DNA of 64,000 bases from a virus, in IMG/VR virus record IMGVR_UViG_3300020468_000005, positions 24,573 to 88,572 of that record; one strand, given 5' to 3'. The translations under genes were made by a program, and so were the position numbers. Below are positions 42,101-49,458 of this stretch, one piece after another (position 1 is the stretch's first letter; each line of letters starts with the position of its first letter). The notes under the pieces are model-generated. The model worked only from the letters and a program-made list of their open reading frames with translations, was not told where the DNA came from and made no database searches.

Positions 42101-45100
42101 CTGATGATACTGTAAATGGTGTTCAAGCAGCTGCGACAGCGAACGTTGTAAGTGGTACAGTAACTAGTGTTACGATTACTAATGGTGGTCAAGGTTACTA
42201 CACTCAACCAACTGTAGCACCACAAGCATCACCTTCCAATAATAATGCAGTTATTGCTGCACAGATTGAAGGTAGAATTAACATCAACATTGCTAACAAC
42301 ATCAAGTTTGATGCAGGTGATTTCATTCTTGATGGATCTGGTGCTAATGAAGGAACTGGTACTTATTCTCAGAGTACTAATACTATTACTATTACGGAGA
42401 GTTCACACAATCTTTCTAACGCTGATCTTGTTTACTTAGACTTTACAAGTGGTCAAGGTGCTGATGGTTTCTATACAATTTCTCTTATCAATGCTAATGA
42501 ATTTTCTGTAACTTCTGCAACTAGTGCAAGTACAACAGGTAATGTTTCTCGTAAGAGAATTATTGACCTCACCAGAGTTATCAATACATCTGCACAAAAT
42601 GCTGCAAACTGGACACAGTTAACATCAACAAACATTGATGCTTCTAATATTGTTGCAGGTACAATTGACCCAGAGAGATTAGCAAATAAAGGAACTGCAA
42701 ACTCATTCACATTCTTACGTGGTGATTCATCATGGGAGTATGCACTACAATCTATTAGACCTACTACTCAAGATTGTGTAGTTATTGGTGGATCTTTAAC
42801 AGACAGTACTTATATTGATACTATTACAATTACAAATGGTGGTACTTCATACACAGACGGAACTTACCAGAATATTCCACTTGAAGGTGGTAACGTCAGT
42901 ATTAGTGACAATGGTGTTGCAAGAGGTACTTACATCATTAGTGGTGGAGTAATTACATCTGCTAGTGTTACTGATTCTGGTACTGGATATAATGCTGGAT
43001 TTAGTATCACAATTCCTGCAGAATTTGGTGGTGGTAATGGAGCAATTCTAACTGCTGTTAAGGGAACAATCAACCGTGCATACGGTAACATTGAAGTTGA
43101 TATTAGAAAGGGTGATAACTTAACTCCAGCTGCTACTGTCTATGGTAACTACGGTGTATTCAGATTTAGAAAAGACGTTGCTAACCAAGCACTTGGTAAC
43201 CAAACAGAAGGTGGTTTCTTAATTGATAATAATGGTCAGGTATCAATTGACCAAGGTCCTGGTTCAGAACTTAATGCTGACAAACTAGATGGTAACGACG
43301 CTGGTTTCTTTACGAATGCAAGTAACCTAACATCTGGTTCATTAGATCCAGCAAGACTGATAAATCAAACATATGCAATCTCCATATCTGGTACTGCTGA
43401 CAAAGCAAACAGAGTCTTCAACGAGACTGCATCACTGACATCAAACCCATCTCCCGCACAAGCAGGTGGTGGTATATCTGCTGCACTTAGAAATAATGCT
43501 GCTACTGGTCTTAATGATGGTGGTACTACACACGGTATCGTAACTTACAGAAGAGAGGAAACTGGTACTGCTGCTATTCAAATTGGTTTCACTGATAATG
43601 ATAATCTCTACCTAAGAGGTAACAGTGGTGGTAATACTGTATATGGAAACTGGGCTGAGATATGGTCAGGTGCTAACGATGGTCCTGGCAGTGGATTAGA
43701 TGCTGACAAATTAGATGCACATCAAGGTTTATGGTATCAGTCTGGTTATAACTTCGGTGCTTCTCAAGGTGGTATCAACAAACCTATGGGTGACATCTTC
43801 TTACCTGAGGTTCTTGGTCAAGATAAGATGGTATTTGAGAACTTCTATCTTAATGATAGTGGTCTGAAGTACACATTATACATTCCAGATTTCCATTGTA
43901 GAACTGGTACTAATGGTAACATCAATCCAAATGGTACATACACTATCTACTCTGATGTTGGAGCAACAAATAACATCGGTTCAATCGTAGTTGATTCTAA
44001 CGGTGTTCAAGAACTTACTCATACATCTGGTGAGATATATTCATTAGTTACAGGTTCGATAGCATTTGTTGGTGCTAATACTAACGCTAACATTTACGTC
44101 TTCGGTCCTAACCCAGGTACTAAGTGGACTGTAACATCATCTAACTTAATTTCTAGTGGTTCATCCACAGTGATTGGATTACGTGATGCTGCTGCAGGTG
44201 CTAAATTACAACTTGGTAAAGCAGCAACCTCTACTACACCAACAGTAGACTTTAGATCATCTGGTCAAGCACCAAACTATGATGTACAGTTTGTTATCTC
44301 TGGTGGTAATACTAATGATGGAAATGGTACTATCAGAATTAACACTGGTGACATTACTGTCAATGGTAACACCATGTGGCATGCAGGAAACGATGGTTCA
44401 TCATCTCAGCTAGACGCTCATTACTTAGATGGATTCACTCAGTCAACTGCAGCAGGTGGTAATACAATTGCACGTAGAGATGCTTCTGGAAACTTAACAA
44501 TTAATGACTTAACTGCAGATCAAGGTACATATAATAATACTGGTACTTCCATATTACAACTTGGTGGTAGTTCTGGTGTTGACTTAGGTAAATCAACAAC
44601 CAACACTCTTTCACTTAAGGGTAGAAACAGTGGTACTGTTGGTTACATTAAATTTGGTAATGACACCAATGCCTTTGGTTATAATGGAACACACCTATCT
44701 TACAATAACGTTTACTTCCGTAGCGGTTACATCGGTATTGGAGAGAGTAATCCTGGTGCACCATTAGAAATTAAGAGAGATGGGTCTGCACTTAACTTAT
44801 GGGCAGAGTTCACAACAGGTGGAACTAATGATGGTCGTATAATGTTTGGAACCGATGGTGGTTCTCCACATATGATCTTTGACGACATCGCTAATGATAG
44901 TGGATGGATACTCGGTGCTGATGATGCTAACTTATCATGGTTCTGTATTAAAGGATTTGCAACACCTGGCGATGTTAGTTACATATCATCTCAAGGTTCT
45001 ACTGGATCTTGTAACTTAGCAATTTACCAAGGTACAGGTAGATGGTTCATTAACAAGGCGGGTACTACTGGAGCTGGTTCTAGATTGAACGTTGGTGGTG

Positions 45101-45693
45101 CTATTGAAACTGACAATCAACTTAAATCTACTGTTGCAACTGGTACTGCTCCTCTTGCAGTTACATCTACAACTGAGGTTAATAATCTAAATGCTAACCA
45201 ACTTCAAGGTTATACTGCTAATAACCTTCCATACTTGAGAGCACTTATTAACACATGGAACAATAGTTCTGAGGGTCAACCAAGATTCTACTTTGCTAAT
45301 AATGCTGCTACATACTTTAGAACTGGTACTGATTACTACTTTAGAAATGATTCCAACAATGGCATAGGTTCACTGAACGATAATGGTTGTTGGACATTCT
45401 ACTCAGGTAATGACACAGTACAATCAACATATGGTTTACAAGTTAACCAGTTAAATGGTATTAACCTTAATGCATCTGAAGGATTATCTTCTGGGCAGAA
45501 GAGTACAGTTCTAAGAGCATCAGGTGACAAACAATGGATTGATACATATGGTGTTATGAAACGTAATAGAAATACTATTGCAGAAAACATCAATGTAAAC
45601 AATGGTGATAACTGTATGTCTGCAGGACCTCTTGAAATAAGTAACGGTACAACAATCACTATAAATAATGGTGGATCATGGAGTGTAGTGTAA
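33106..45693 (+). CDS. Giant tail fibre protein (4195 aa)
   Basis: The N terminus (MALKINSDQQRISASG) carries a DFTSG module, then VGVNTTDPQYELDVEGQI, a fibre motif. Residues about 232-420 look like a pectate-lyase-type beta helix (VYVSQTIGSDLNDGRSA, PVKTIKKAAQIA, LPRNCSLIGDNLRRV). Eight one-Cys YPR/HTF repeats alternate with GGND helical modules at about residues 925-2330. A second beta-helix-like segment follows (FLGGSGCDIDGAKVA, DGQGNSIAQFDPQG). The C-terminal quarter is a classical fibre shaft: ADKLDG/LDAHYLDG motifs, a WHAGNDG motif and a terminal GPLEISNGTTITINNGGSW. No catalytic motif is evident. It is probably the main long fibre or its largest segment. Very long for a phage fibre. Confidence 0.75.
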   Translation: MALKINSDQQRISASGATPTGNWVGATYSRTVGGLVNILSVGHGFIGNEKLYIDFTSGGETDGTYIVSKVDDDNLQFQSTNLGVITAGNTAAYRRVRSLSVQGDESVEFSVGVDANEKDAITLNLNAQNNIRVGVNTTDPQYELDVEGQIRTTRSIISDTAQVTNLDINTIINPALDLRGPNLINYEDTDVTSPTFGTIFFPTADTPPLSDQSRRVATTDFVYKVATNDTGGRVYVSQTIGSDLNDGRSAARPVKTIKKAAQIAYTLQKAQPDPSDEYVSLIVSGGEYFEDNPITLPRNCSLIGDNLRRVIVRPQNQDRHMLKASNETYVFGVVFRDALQNQSDPQSTVIHTWKYAFVFDDKQRLYYEPELGQIPSIPGDKFRGDNLFNITFTNHTGNNTTLVVGYFLQGGSSGTLGTIQEITFTGPVASPYSTGSVKVLITSGVNDVFQDAEKVFYDSVAANIITDINNAGVSDRFDVSDAESLRPELETISNQIYQHTINSERETIAFAADGTKVNTTTDRITITGHGLKTGDQVYYEKDENAAALGGLADSTLYYIRNVDANTIELYDLWVDATATTATTGIRNLSSVSPDTKLHLFTTGKMMPEGNHIFVDTHQFASGDGVVYRESKMGKIDGLVSGTTYYVYKENVNWFRLASSAANALNKDAQGNDAPVTLPLNSTGLGYQRFEIADRIYSIATLDTSLATQQTYNGPIFNISGTTYHDYEVGQEIQLYGFTSTAIDFGGSVNSSWSLASGEVTVTLSTVDNTLVTNLFSNWMSLGECGLKFSFGGTGSEALSKTYHIDNFSLGSGTPSLPGNTALGMGYARYNSSSLTVTFVLKTANIQSTTNTATATGSTVSVLDNVEDLNGRKYITHRIERADGYSLQFVVRSSISVFNTTFNPTGNQSVISTSNYVLASLRNSPYGFKKIDQTDRYRDGAESIRANQEFIAQEAYGYVKSHYENSATRNSTLTIGPTTFVALGDTFDHPITEWSTSFNKLTVKVNTGHNLFQGFQNHNHIYNGGTATNAITITQGSVQKDVTDATYNPVTGDLVLTIGAHSYTTANTLTIANGAISFTCSRDNHATSHTYPRATDPAYGATLAIKEVDASGTVTVNVGVSAGVQIKGSSTAAINGTWAIDEVYDHRTFVLDLGITSLTTDTTGTDGTFQDIRKPFRTPNSFPVNNKQGDAADLIAANAEMIAEVAVERMVANTGYSVPTGNTACTDDIKDFLQKSLYHNLKWGGNDRVYDAANYYLKQVTTSNQSKYIEAFNYAKDYAAKVVRNLPMLRHPHTLHTQFFNTTITLDRAVYGQVPNKTQDASNLINLNNTFISNEAVERFVSSMTETPVEAVNGNDITINALNGTTPTNTSPHTFQGLSTYQWQPSNVAYDPLTGEMIITINAHPFVDGDRILIAPNSLTFTCASDSNSAQKTYPRTTDPYYNKYIGVRKVDANNIKVNVGAAKTDVTAHTFVTATSTAISRAVVYNDTGFTNHTVTNASYEPITGVLQLTIPNHGFTVGEKVQVAQDSLTFTCAMDDNYSKHTYPRATDPALNVWKSVSNVTQDTFDINVGTTPPITFTPTNAVYTPTTGLVEVTIGNHTLEAPTTHTVEGATLDVATGVMTVTINDHGFQEGNKINIAQSSITMSCPYGGGGQESYPKAGQYIDGKWINIWNVTQNTFSFDTTGGVPLSVNDAHTFVSATPNGLSRVKEHIKLTTGALTFKCAEDNFSTEHSYPRALVDTHTATNGTTYDPNTGIMKVTTTAAHGMRNGDWVKISENSMTFSCGYNGASGAAAQKTYPRSTDHIANKWQKILNVTATTFEIQVLSTIPSTNLDVHTFVSATSNGIQQKRDKSYNTSVPIVAKTGTTITIDVGISSNSTAHTFQSALNNSVITGGNYAHTFVSSVTNGVKRATSSTILNYVPSGSTYNPSTGDMVITIGSNQLLAPTTHTSTDGAYNPTTGIMTVTVANHGFNVGDKVKFAVGAISFSCTHGSGGTTAYPRSSDPIANKWVIISNVTQNTFDVQTLDSVPSTNTTTHTYVSSAANAISHARSTVKVATNSIIFSCTHGSGGNKTYPRVTDPIASARFSIPNHNKDCKDDVSDVLRAVAYNLTNGGNDAVYDHAGYFVGTPHVDGEEFYARAVMEIASNITQQVIANETVNIRGWHGKIQDKDLTITVDPDGCANEKAAVDTLFSIVEQAIATDSLAHATDTVATTPTCTDAISAVDTFFGILTTALGSDGSYGNLNAVTRTFSPGDQQCLDDVLHIIRAFQYDLRYTGNSSIVEAANKYILGGAINHVTQEVDYTRAIFAYAKELSILAIRNNLEPGFFSPIAPVSNSTITVDSSAPECANVVSALTTNWGILDNVLSSASLYSGTITNPDPMIEEQDAAKYRFPLLNIFLDLPVIEASPYIQNSSLISFLGGSGCDIDGAKVATPNVPRPGLKLDGQGNSIAQFDPQGKSMVANAFTIICFGGTAYNVTNDGYTQLVSVFAIFCQDGIVCQSGGYASVTNSASNFGTYSLRATGFRADPYSFDVGVIDSITNDVDGNGTESGRQVIQVSGTTLTAIPIEDYIIRIGGTNPTDPAVEHIILETEVVSGAPGTQVVAKITTNRAMDFTDTTTSTVYSYANGNLSSLVNKSIQFHRPSVVNSSSHTWEYAGSGNTYAALPQNGGFGLGTAFEASEETFGQVYTSGTNEFGDFKVGNFVTIFNRTGAISFVGTVSISELSSIKIVGGDITITGFSKDDNLGGTFASDALLPTQASVRDYISNNLGPYLNQPYSTNAVPSALVQLTSSGKINIDQIPALRPFNITSVASQADRLAIEDASAGDIAIETTATSFSVAPAAVNTGTDRITITGHGTSTGDGLTYTEGTTAIGGLSTNTKYFVIKIDDDTVKLAATKSNADSGNALTLSGQGSGTHTFTTDGTAISYILENDLESQFLSFIPNQNYSFSNGAILSGSSTTARGTIQSYNDGQIFNFVISDGGADYTGSFALTISAPDDTVNGVQAAATANVVSGTVTSVTITNGGQGYYTQPTVAPQASPSNNNAVIAAQIEGRININIANNIKFDAGDFILDGSGANEGTGTYSQSTNTITITESSHNLSNADLVYLDFTSGQGADGFYTISLINANEFSVTSATSASTTGNVSRKRIIDLTRVINTSAQNAANWTQLTSTNIDASNIVAGTIDPERLANKGTANSFTFLRGDSSWEYALQSIRPTTQDCVVIGGSLTDSTYIDTITITNGGTSYTDGTYQNIPLEGGNVSISDNGVARGTYIISGGVITSASVTDSGTGYNAGFSITIPAEFGGGNGAILTAVKGTINRAYGNIEVDIRKGDNLTPAATVYGNYGVFRFRKDVANQALGNQTEGGFLIDNNGQVSIDQGPGSELNADKLDGNDAGFFTNASNLTSGSLDPARLINQTYAISISGTADKANRVFNETASLTSNPSPAQAGGGISAALRNNAATGLNDGGTTHGIVTYRREETGTAAIQIGFTDNDNLYLRGNSGGNTVYGNWAEIWSGANDGPGSGLDADKLDAHQGLWYQSGYNFGASQGGINKPMGDIFLPEVLGQDKMVFENFYLNDSGLKYTLYIPDFHCRTGTNGNINPNGTYTIYSDVGATNNIGSIVVDSNGVQELTHTSGEIYSLVTGSIAFVGANTNANIYVFGPNPGTKWTVTSSNLISSGSSTVIGLRDAAAGAKLQLGKAATSTTPTVDFRSSGQAPNYDVQFVISGGNTNDGNGTIRINTGDITVNGNTMWHAGNDGSSSQLDAHYLDGFTQSTAAGGNTIARRDASGNLTINDLTADQGTYNNTGTSILQLGGSSGVDLGKSTTNTLSLKGRNSGTVGYIKFGNDTNAFGYNGTHLSYNNVYFRSGYIGIGESNPGAPLEIKRDGSALNLWAEFTTGGTNDGRIMFGTDGGSPHMIFDDIANDSGWILGADDANLSWFCIKGFATPGDVSYISSQGSTGSCNLAIYQGTGRWFINKAGTTGAGSRLNVGGAIETDNQLKSTVATGTAPLAVTSTTEVNNLNANQLQGYTANNLPYLRALINTWNNSSEGQPRFYFANNAATYFRTGTDYYFRNDSNNGIGSLNDNGCWTFYSGNDTVQSTYGLQVNQLNGINLNASEGLSSGQKSTVLRASGDKQWIDTYGVMKRNRNTIAENINVNNGDNCMSAGPLEISNGTTITINNGGSWSVV
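36214..36470 (+). repeat. Isolated one-Cys YPR repeat in the 4195-aa fibre
   Basis: A single unit (ATYNPVTGDLVLTIGAHSY, then ISFTCSRDNHATSHTYPRAT, then TVNVGVSAG) lies apart from the main array. It is separated from it by a GGND helical module at about 36640-36990. Confidence 0.7.
37231..39360 (+). repeat. YPR/HTF repeat array in the 4195-aa fibre
   Basis: Seven cores: KTYPRTTD, HTYPRATD, ESYPKAGQ, HSYPRALV, KTYPRSTD, TAYPRSSD and KTYPRVTD. Each has one upstream Cys and most have a downstream PSTN and HTFVSA. The unit is the same as in the gp7-slot gene. The pair QESYPKxGQ with MSCxYxGGGQ is shared almost verbatim by both proteins. Confidence 0.85.
39364..40095 (+). other. GGND helical modules in the 4195-aa fibre
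   Basis: Two alpha-helical units in tandem are marked by CKDDVSDVLRAVAYNLTNGG-NDAVYDHAGYFVG and CLDDVLHIIRAFQYDLRYTG-NSSIVEAANKYILG. Each is followed by a helix ending in an RN or IAN motif. Related units occur at about 36640-36990 here and at about 12430-12950 in the gp7-slot gene. Confidence 0.65.
45660..45667 (+). promoter_or_regulatory. T4-type late promoter inside the 3' end of the giant fibre gene
   Basis: TATAAATA lies about 29 bases before the ATG at 45697, inside the codons for the last residues of the 4195-residue fibre. The position relative to the next start matches the other late promoters here, so it probably drives the adhesin gene. Confidence 0.6.
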
Positions 45694-45696
45694 AAG

Positions 45697-46686
45697 ATGA
45701 GTAGTTTATCAGTACATAATTTACAAGGCATCAGTACGTATGCTAATACGGTAGAAGTTCCTATAGGACATAGACTATCAATTGGTGCTGGTGCTAAATT
45801 TACTTTGCCAACATATACTCTGGCACAAAGACCAAGTTCTAATCAAGTTATTGGTGAATTAATTTTTATTAGTGATACACTTGCTGTTCAAGTCTGGAGT
45901 GGATCTCAATGGTTGACTGTTGGTGGTGGTCTTGGATTGTCATCTACTGCACCTGCACAAAGCACTACAGAACTTAGCAACGCAGGTATATCTACAAACG
46001 GATTATATTGGATCAAACCAAATGGTTATAGTGGATCTGCTGAACAAGTTTACGTTGACTTTAGTGGTAGTGCATCTGGTATATCTGATCCAGGTCCTTG
46101 GGTTAGAGTCAGATATGCTCAAAGTTACTACTCAAGAAGTGATGCTTGGAGAGGTCAAGGTGGTTTAAGTAATCCAGCAAACCAAAGTTCTACAGCATAT
46201 TCTGGTGATTTTGCATATGATGTTTCTGATGCTTGGTTAATAGCATTGATGCAGAACTCTAGTGAGTGTAGACAGTACTTTGAATCTTGGGGTTATGGAT
46301 CTGTTGGTTGGACATATGGTTCTGGTTACATGGAATCAAAAGGTTTAGACGGAGTTAACTATACTAGATGGAACGGTAGTAGAAATATTGTTGGTAAAGA
46401 TTATACTAGAGTACCTGGTATGTCACACAATACTAGCAGTATAAACGGTCCTTATAGTAATCCAACTGGAAGAAACACTGACGATACTGACAGAAACGAT
46501 AGTAACTGGAGAAATACAAAATTCTTCTTCAAGTACGTCATACCTGGCGGTAGTAGTGCATTCCCATTACCTATTAAAGGTATCTGGAACGCTGACGTTG
46601 ACGGAGGATCCGAGCAAAGGTACTTCCCATTTAGAGATCCAGAACGTGATACGTCCATGGAATCTAACATCTGGATTAAAATGTAA
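45697..46686 (+). CDS. Tail fibre adhesin with fibrinogen-like domain
   Basis: This 329-residue protein has an N-terminal segment typical of fibre attachment (LSIGAGAKFTLPTYTLAQRP, then GELIFISDTLAVQVWSGSQW). From about residue 85 a domain begins ELSNAGISTNGLYWIKPNGY and continues QVYVDFSG. This matches the opening strands of fibrinogen C-terminal-like recognition domains (GLYWIKP, then the VYCDM-type strand). The C-terminal part has SNWRNTKFFFKYVIPGGSSA and ends in FPFRDPERDTSMESNIWIKM. A late promoter inside the preceding gene probably drives it. Probable distal receptor-binding protein; the ligand is unknown. Confidence 0.65.
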   Translation: MSSLSVHNLQGISTYANTVEVPIGHRLSIGAGAKFTLPTYTLAQRPSSNQVIGELIFISDTLAVQVWSGSQWLTVGGGLGLSSTAPAQSTTELSNAGISTNGLYWIKPNGYSGSAEQVYVDFSGSASGISDPGPWVRVRYAQSYYSRSDAWRGQGGLSNPANQSSTAYSGDFAYDVSDAWLIALMQNSSECRQYFESWGYGSVGWTYGSGYMESKGLDGVNYTRWNGSRNIVGKDYTRVPGMSHNTSSINGPYSNPTGRNTDDTDRNDSNWRNTKFFFKYVIPGGSSAFPLPIKGIWNADVDGGSEQRYFPFRDPERDTSMESNIWIKM

Positions 46687-46696
46687 TTGAGGAACC

Positions 46697-47860
46697 ATGG
46701 CATCTAGAATTAAAGTTGATGAAGTTACTAATTTAGCACAGTCGGGAGCTGTTTCATTTCCCACTGGTGGTGCGACTTTTAGTGGAAATGTAAACGTAAC
46801 AGGTAATATAGATTTTACTGGAAATTTATTACAGAATGGATCTCCCTTCGTAACCCTACCAGAGCAGAATGTAAACAATATAGGTTATACTTTAAGATCT
46901 GGTGGTAGTACAGGTGTTGCCTATTGGGACTCAAGTGGTGAGGGCGATAGTGGTGGCGGGAGTCAAGCCATGTATAAAGCAGGGTTTGACATTACTAGAG
47001 GTTTTGCTTGTGCAGGATATAGAGGAGGAAGTTCTTGGAAGAACGTTAATAGACTTGTAATGTCTACCTATACCAACACAAACCTAGGAGACTTACTAAC
47101 ATACTCTGGAGCATATCTTGACTGTGCACAGAATACTTCATTTAAGAATTACGTATTTGCTACTTGTGATAGTTGGAACGGAACTTGTAACTATGTTTCT
47201 TCAATTAGCATGGTAACTGAAACAAATACTGGATTGGCAACAGCAATGTCTTCTAACAGAAACAGATGTACATGTTTGAAAAAAGATTTCACATATGCAT
47301 ATGTACATGGAGGTAATAGTTCACAGATAACGAAATATAATTTATCAACTGCAGCAAGTAGTCAAAGCACAACTCACCCTAACGGTGACCAGAACAACCC
47401 TGCAGGTGGACAAGGTGCTACAGTAGGATGGATCAAACAAGGTTCTGGACAATCATTTAATTTCTCAACTGAAGTATTCCACTCTTGGACAGACAATCCT
47501 GGTACTGATGGTACTAACAAAACACTTTCAAGTAGAAATGGTTTCATGTACTGGAATACTGGTGGTGGTTATCGTACCTCTAGTGATTGGCATGTAAGAG
47601 ACTCTTACAATGGTGGACGTAGAGCAAGTGTAAGTAAGAATGGTATAACAACTGGTGAGGAAACAATGTTTACTGGTAATGAGTATGGTTTCATTGTAGG
47701 ACAATATGATGGAAACCAGAATAATAATGGTTACTTATTCACTTATGCAAGTCATAGTTTCCAAAGAGATTCTAGAATGGATAGTCTAGGAACAAGTGGA
47801 AGGGCATCTGCTGCTGGTGGAGAGTATGGTGTTCTCATGTACGGATACACAGGGATGTAA
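46697..47860 (+). CDS. Tail fibre adhesin, possible beta-propeller or lectin-like head
   Basis: This 387-residue protein starts MASRIKVDEVTNLAQSG and continues with GGATFSGNVNVTGNIDFTGN, a common attachment stalk. From about residue 95 a head follows with repeated short units bearing aromatic and Gly residues: FACAGYRGG, YVFATCDSWNG, YAYVHGGNSSQITKYNLST and YGFIVGQYDGNQNNNGYLF. Recurrent Y-x-x-x-G-G and S-x-x-x-x-Y-N-L elements hint at a Kelch-like or other propeller fold, but I cannot assign a family. A good ribosome site (GAGGAA, 46689-46694) lies upstream. Together with the preceding gene it forms a pair of distal adhesins. Confidence 0.6.
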   Translation: MASRIKVDEVTNLAQSGAVSFPTGGATFSGNVNVTGNIDFTGNLLQNGSPFVTLPEQNVNNIGYTLRSGGSTGVAYWDSSGEGDSGGGSQAMYKAGFDITRGFACAGYRGGSSWKNVNRLVMSTYTNTNLGDLLTYSGAYLDCAQNTSFKNYVFATCDSWNGTCNYVSSISMVTETNTGLATAMSSNRNRCTCLKKDFTYAYVHGGNSSQITKYNLSTAASSQSTTHPNGDQNNPAGGQGATVGWIKQGSGQSFNFSTEVFHSWTDNPGTDGTNKTLSSRNGFMYWNTGGGYRTSSDWHVRDSYNGGRRASVSKNGITTGEETMFTGNEYGFIVGQYDGNQNNNGYLFTYASHSFQRDSRMDSLGTSGRASAAGGEYGVLMYGYTGM

Positions 47861-47862
47861 CA

Positions 47863-48657
47863 ATGTCAGAAACAGTGAAACTAAAGTATTACATAGGCAG
47901 AAGATGCGATGAGATTGACTGGATCAGTACGTCCAATATAATTTGGAACATGTATGGTATCTGTGTATTCTCAGTAGAAGAACAATGGGCAAGAGATCTC
48001 TATACTTTACCTCGCTCTTTTGAAGAGATTAGTGAAGAGATGGGTAGATGGGGAACCAAACATTTTGGTGAGACTCGTACCGAAGTTAAAATTACATCTG
48101 AAGATCCACTATCATCTGAAAGTTTAATGGATGAGGAAGATGGAATTGAAATGCCTGATCCTTTAATCAATAAAGGTAAGACAGTAATTACATTACCTCA
48201 AGAAAGAATTGATGCTGCAATTGCGTTTATGAAATTGTCAGCAAAATTAATCATTGAAGATCAATATGATCGCAAATTCTTATCATTGAAATGTGAGGTA
48301 TCTAAACTTGAGCAATTTTTATGGGATGCACAGGTACGGGAATCCAACAATCAAGAGGGGGAAACTCCTGTGCTAGATAGTATAGCAGCTGCAAAAGGTG
48401 AAAAAGTTGCAGACGTTGCTACTTCAGTTCTAGCAAATCAAACAGCATTTAAAGATAAAGTTATTCTACTTAACTCAGAAATGGTTAAGGTGAAGACAGA
48501 ATTTAAAAACTGTGCTACAATAAAAGAACTAAACCTTCTTTGGCAGAAATACATGGGTATACCTATGCCTAATGATCAAATGCTTGAACTTGGACTAGTC
48601 CATGAAGAAGAAGCAGCACTAACAACTGACACTGTAGAAGCTGGTTTACATTTATAA
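47863..48657 (+). CDS. Putative tail fibre assembly chaperone-like protein
   Basis: This 264-residue protein lies directly after two adhesin genes. The N-terminal half (LKYYIGRRCDEIDWISTSNI, LPRSFEEISEEMGRWG) is unfamiliar. The C-terminal half from about residue 115 is helical, with KLEQFLWDAQVRESNNQEG, ETPVLDSIAAAKGEKVADVA and a TIKELNLLW end. This resembles the tail-fibre-assembly type (DUF4376/TAP-like) pattern of a W-x-x-Q segment, a TPxLDxIAxxxG core and a final TIxEL helix. A role in folding the upstream adhesins would fit the gene order, but the similarity is by eye only. Confidence 0.45.
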   Translation: MSETVKLKYYIGRRCDEIDWISTSNIIWNMYGICVFSVEEQWARDLYTLPRSFEEISEEMGRWGTKHFGETRTEVKITSEDPLSSESLMDEEDGIEMPDPLINKGKTVITLPQERIDAAIAFMKLSAKLIIEDQYDRKFLSLKCEVSKLEQFLWDAQVRESNNQEGETPVLDSIAAAKGEKVADVATSVLANQTAFKDKVILLNSEMVKVKTEFKNCATIKELNLLWQKYMGIPMPNDQMLELGLVHEEEAALTTDTVEAGLHL

Positions 48658-48669
48658 TTTAATTATACT

Positions 48670-49458
48670 ATGTCAAAAATTATGAAGGGTGGAATGACAC
48701 CTGAGCAAGTCGAGGACTGGGTAGAGAACTCGATGCATTATGGAATGACGCATGAGCAAATTAAGAACTTCGTCATTAACTCTAATGTAACTGATTTTCG
48801 TCAACTAAGACAAGTTCTAGTTGAAGTTGAAACTAGGAGTCATGAGAGAAAGAAACTCTGGATGGATCATCAGAGAAAAGAAATTAAGATAAATCAATTA
48901 AAAGCAAGGTTAGAAAAAGAAGAAGATGAATTTGAAAGGCAACTAATTCAAATTGATATAGATGAATACGAATTAGACTTAGGTAAATTCAAGGTTAATA
49001 TTAGACAGTATGACCATGAACTAGAACCTTTCATGGAATACATCAATAAGAACTTTGCAAATATAGATGAGTTAGCTGACGTTGCTAATTACTCTGAAGA
49101 GGATGAAAGAAAATATTGGATTGCTAGAATGGGTAAACAAGCAGCTATTGACATATATGCCAATGGCAGAATAGGTATTGGTAATATGGATTCTATCGCT
49201 ATGATGCGAGAAGAAGATCAGATATATGCAGTCAATATTGCCATGCAATATGCAGGTTTATTGAACACAGGTATATCTAAAATTCAAAATGAATTAAAAC
49301 CTCATATAGATAAATTACTAGGAGATGGAACCGAAGTAAGGTTCCCAACATTCGATGGGATTGAGAAAAATCTCAACCTTGACTTATTCAACAAATTGAC
49401 AGGATCCAGTGGTGAACAAAAAAGTCTTCAGTCTACCAATAAACCCGAAACTGAGTGA
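48670..49458 (+). CDS. Coiled-coil protein of unknown function in the fibre cluster (262 aa)
   Basis: Residues 45-125 are strongly charged and helical, with ETRSHERKKLWMDHQRKEIK and RLEKEEDEFERQLIQIDIDE, likely a long coiled coil. A second helical block has YWIARMGKQAAIDIYANGRI and GIGNMDSIAMM, a motif I associate with uncharacterised marine T4-like phage proteins. It overlaps the next gene (49409) by 50 bases in another frame. No catalytic motif is visible. A structural or assembly role is possible. Confidence 0.55.
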   Translation: MSKIMKGGMTPEQVEDWVENSMHYGMTHEQIKNFVINSNVTDFRQLRQVLVEVETRSHERKKLWMDHQRKEIKINQLKARLEKEEDEFERQLIQIDIDEYELDLGKFKVNIRQYDHELEPFMEYINKNFANIDELADVANYSEEDERKYWIARMGKQAAIDIYANGRIGIGNMDSIAMMREEDQIYAVNIAMQYAGLLNTGISKIQNELKPHIDKLLGDGTEVRFPTFDGIEKNLNLDLFNKLTGSSGEQKSLQSTNKPETE

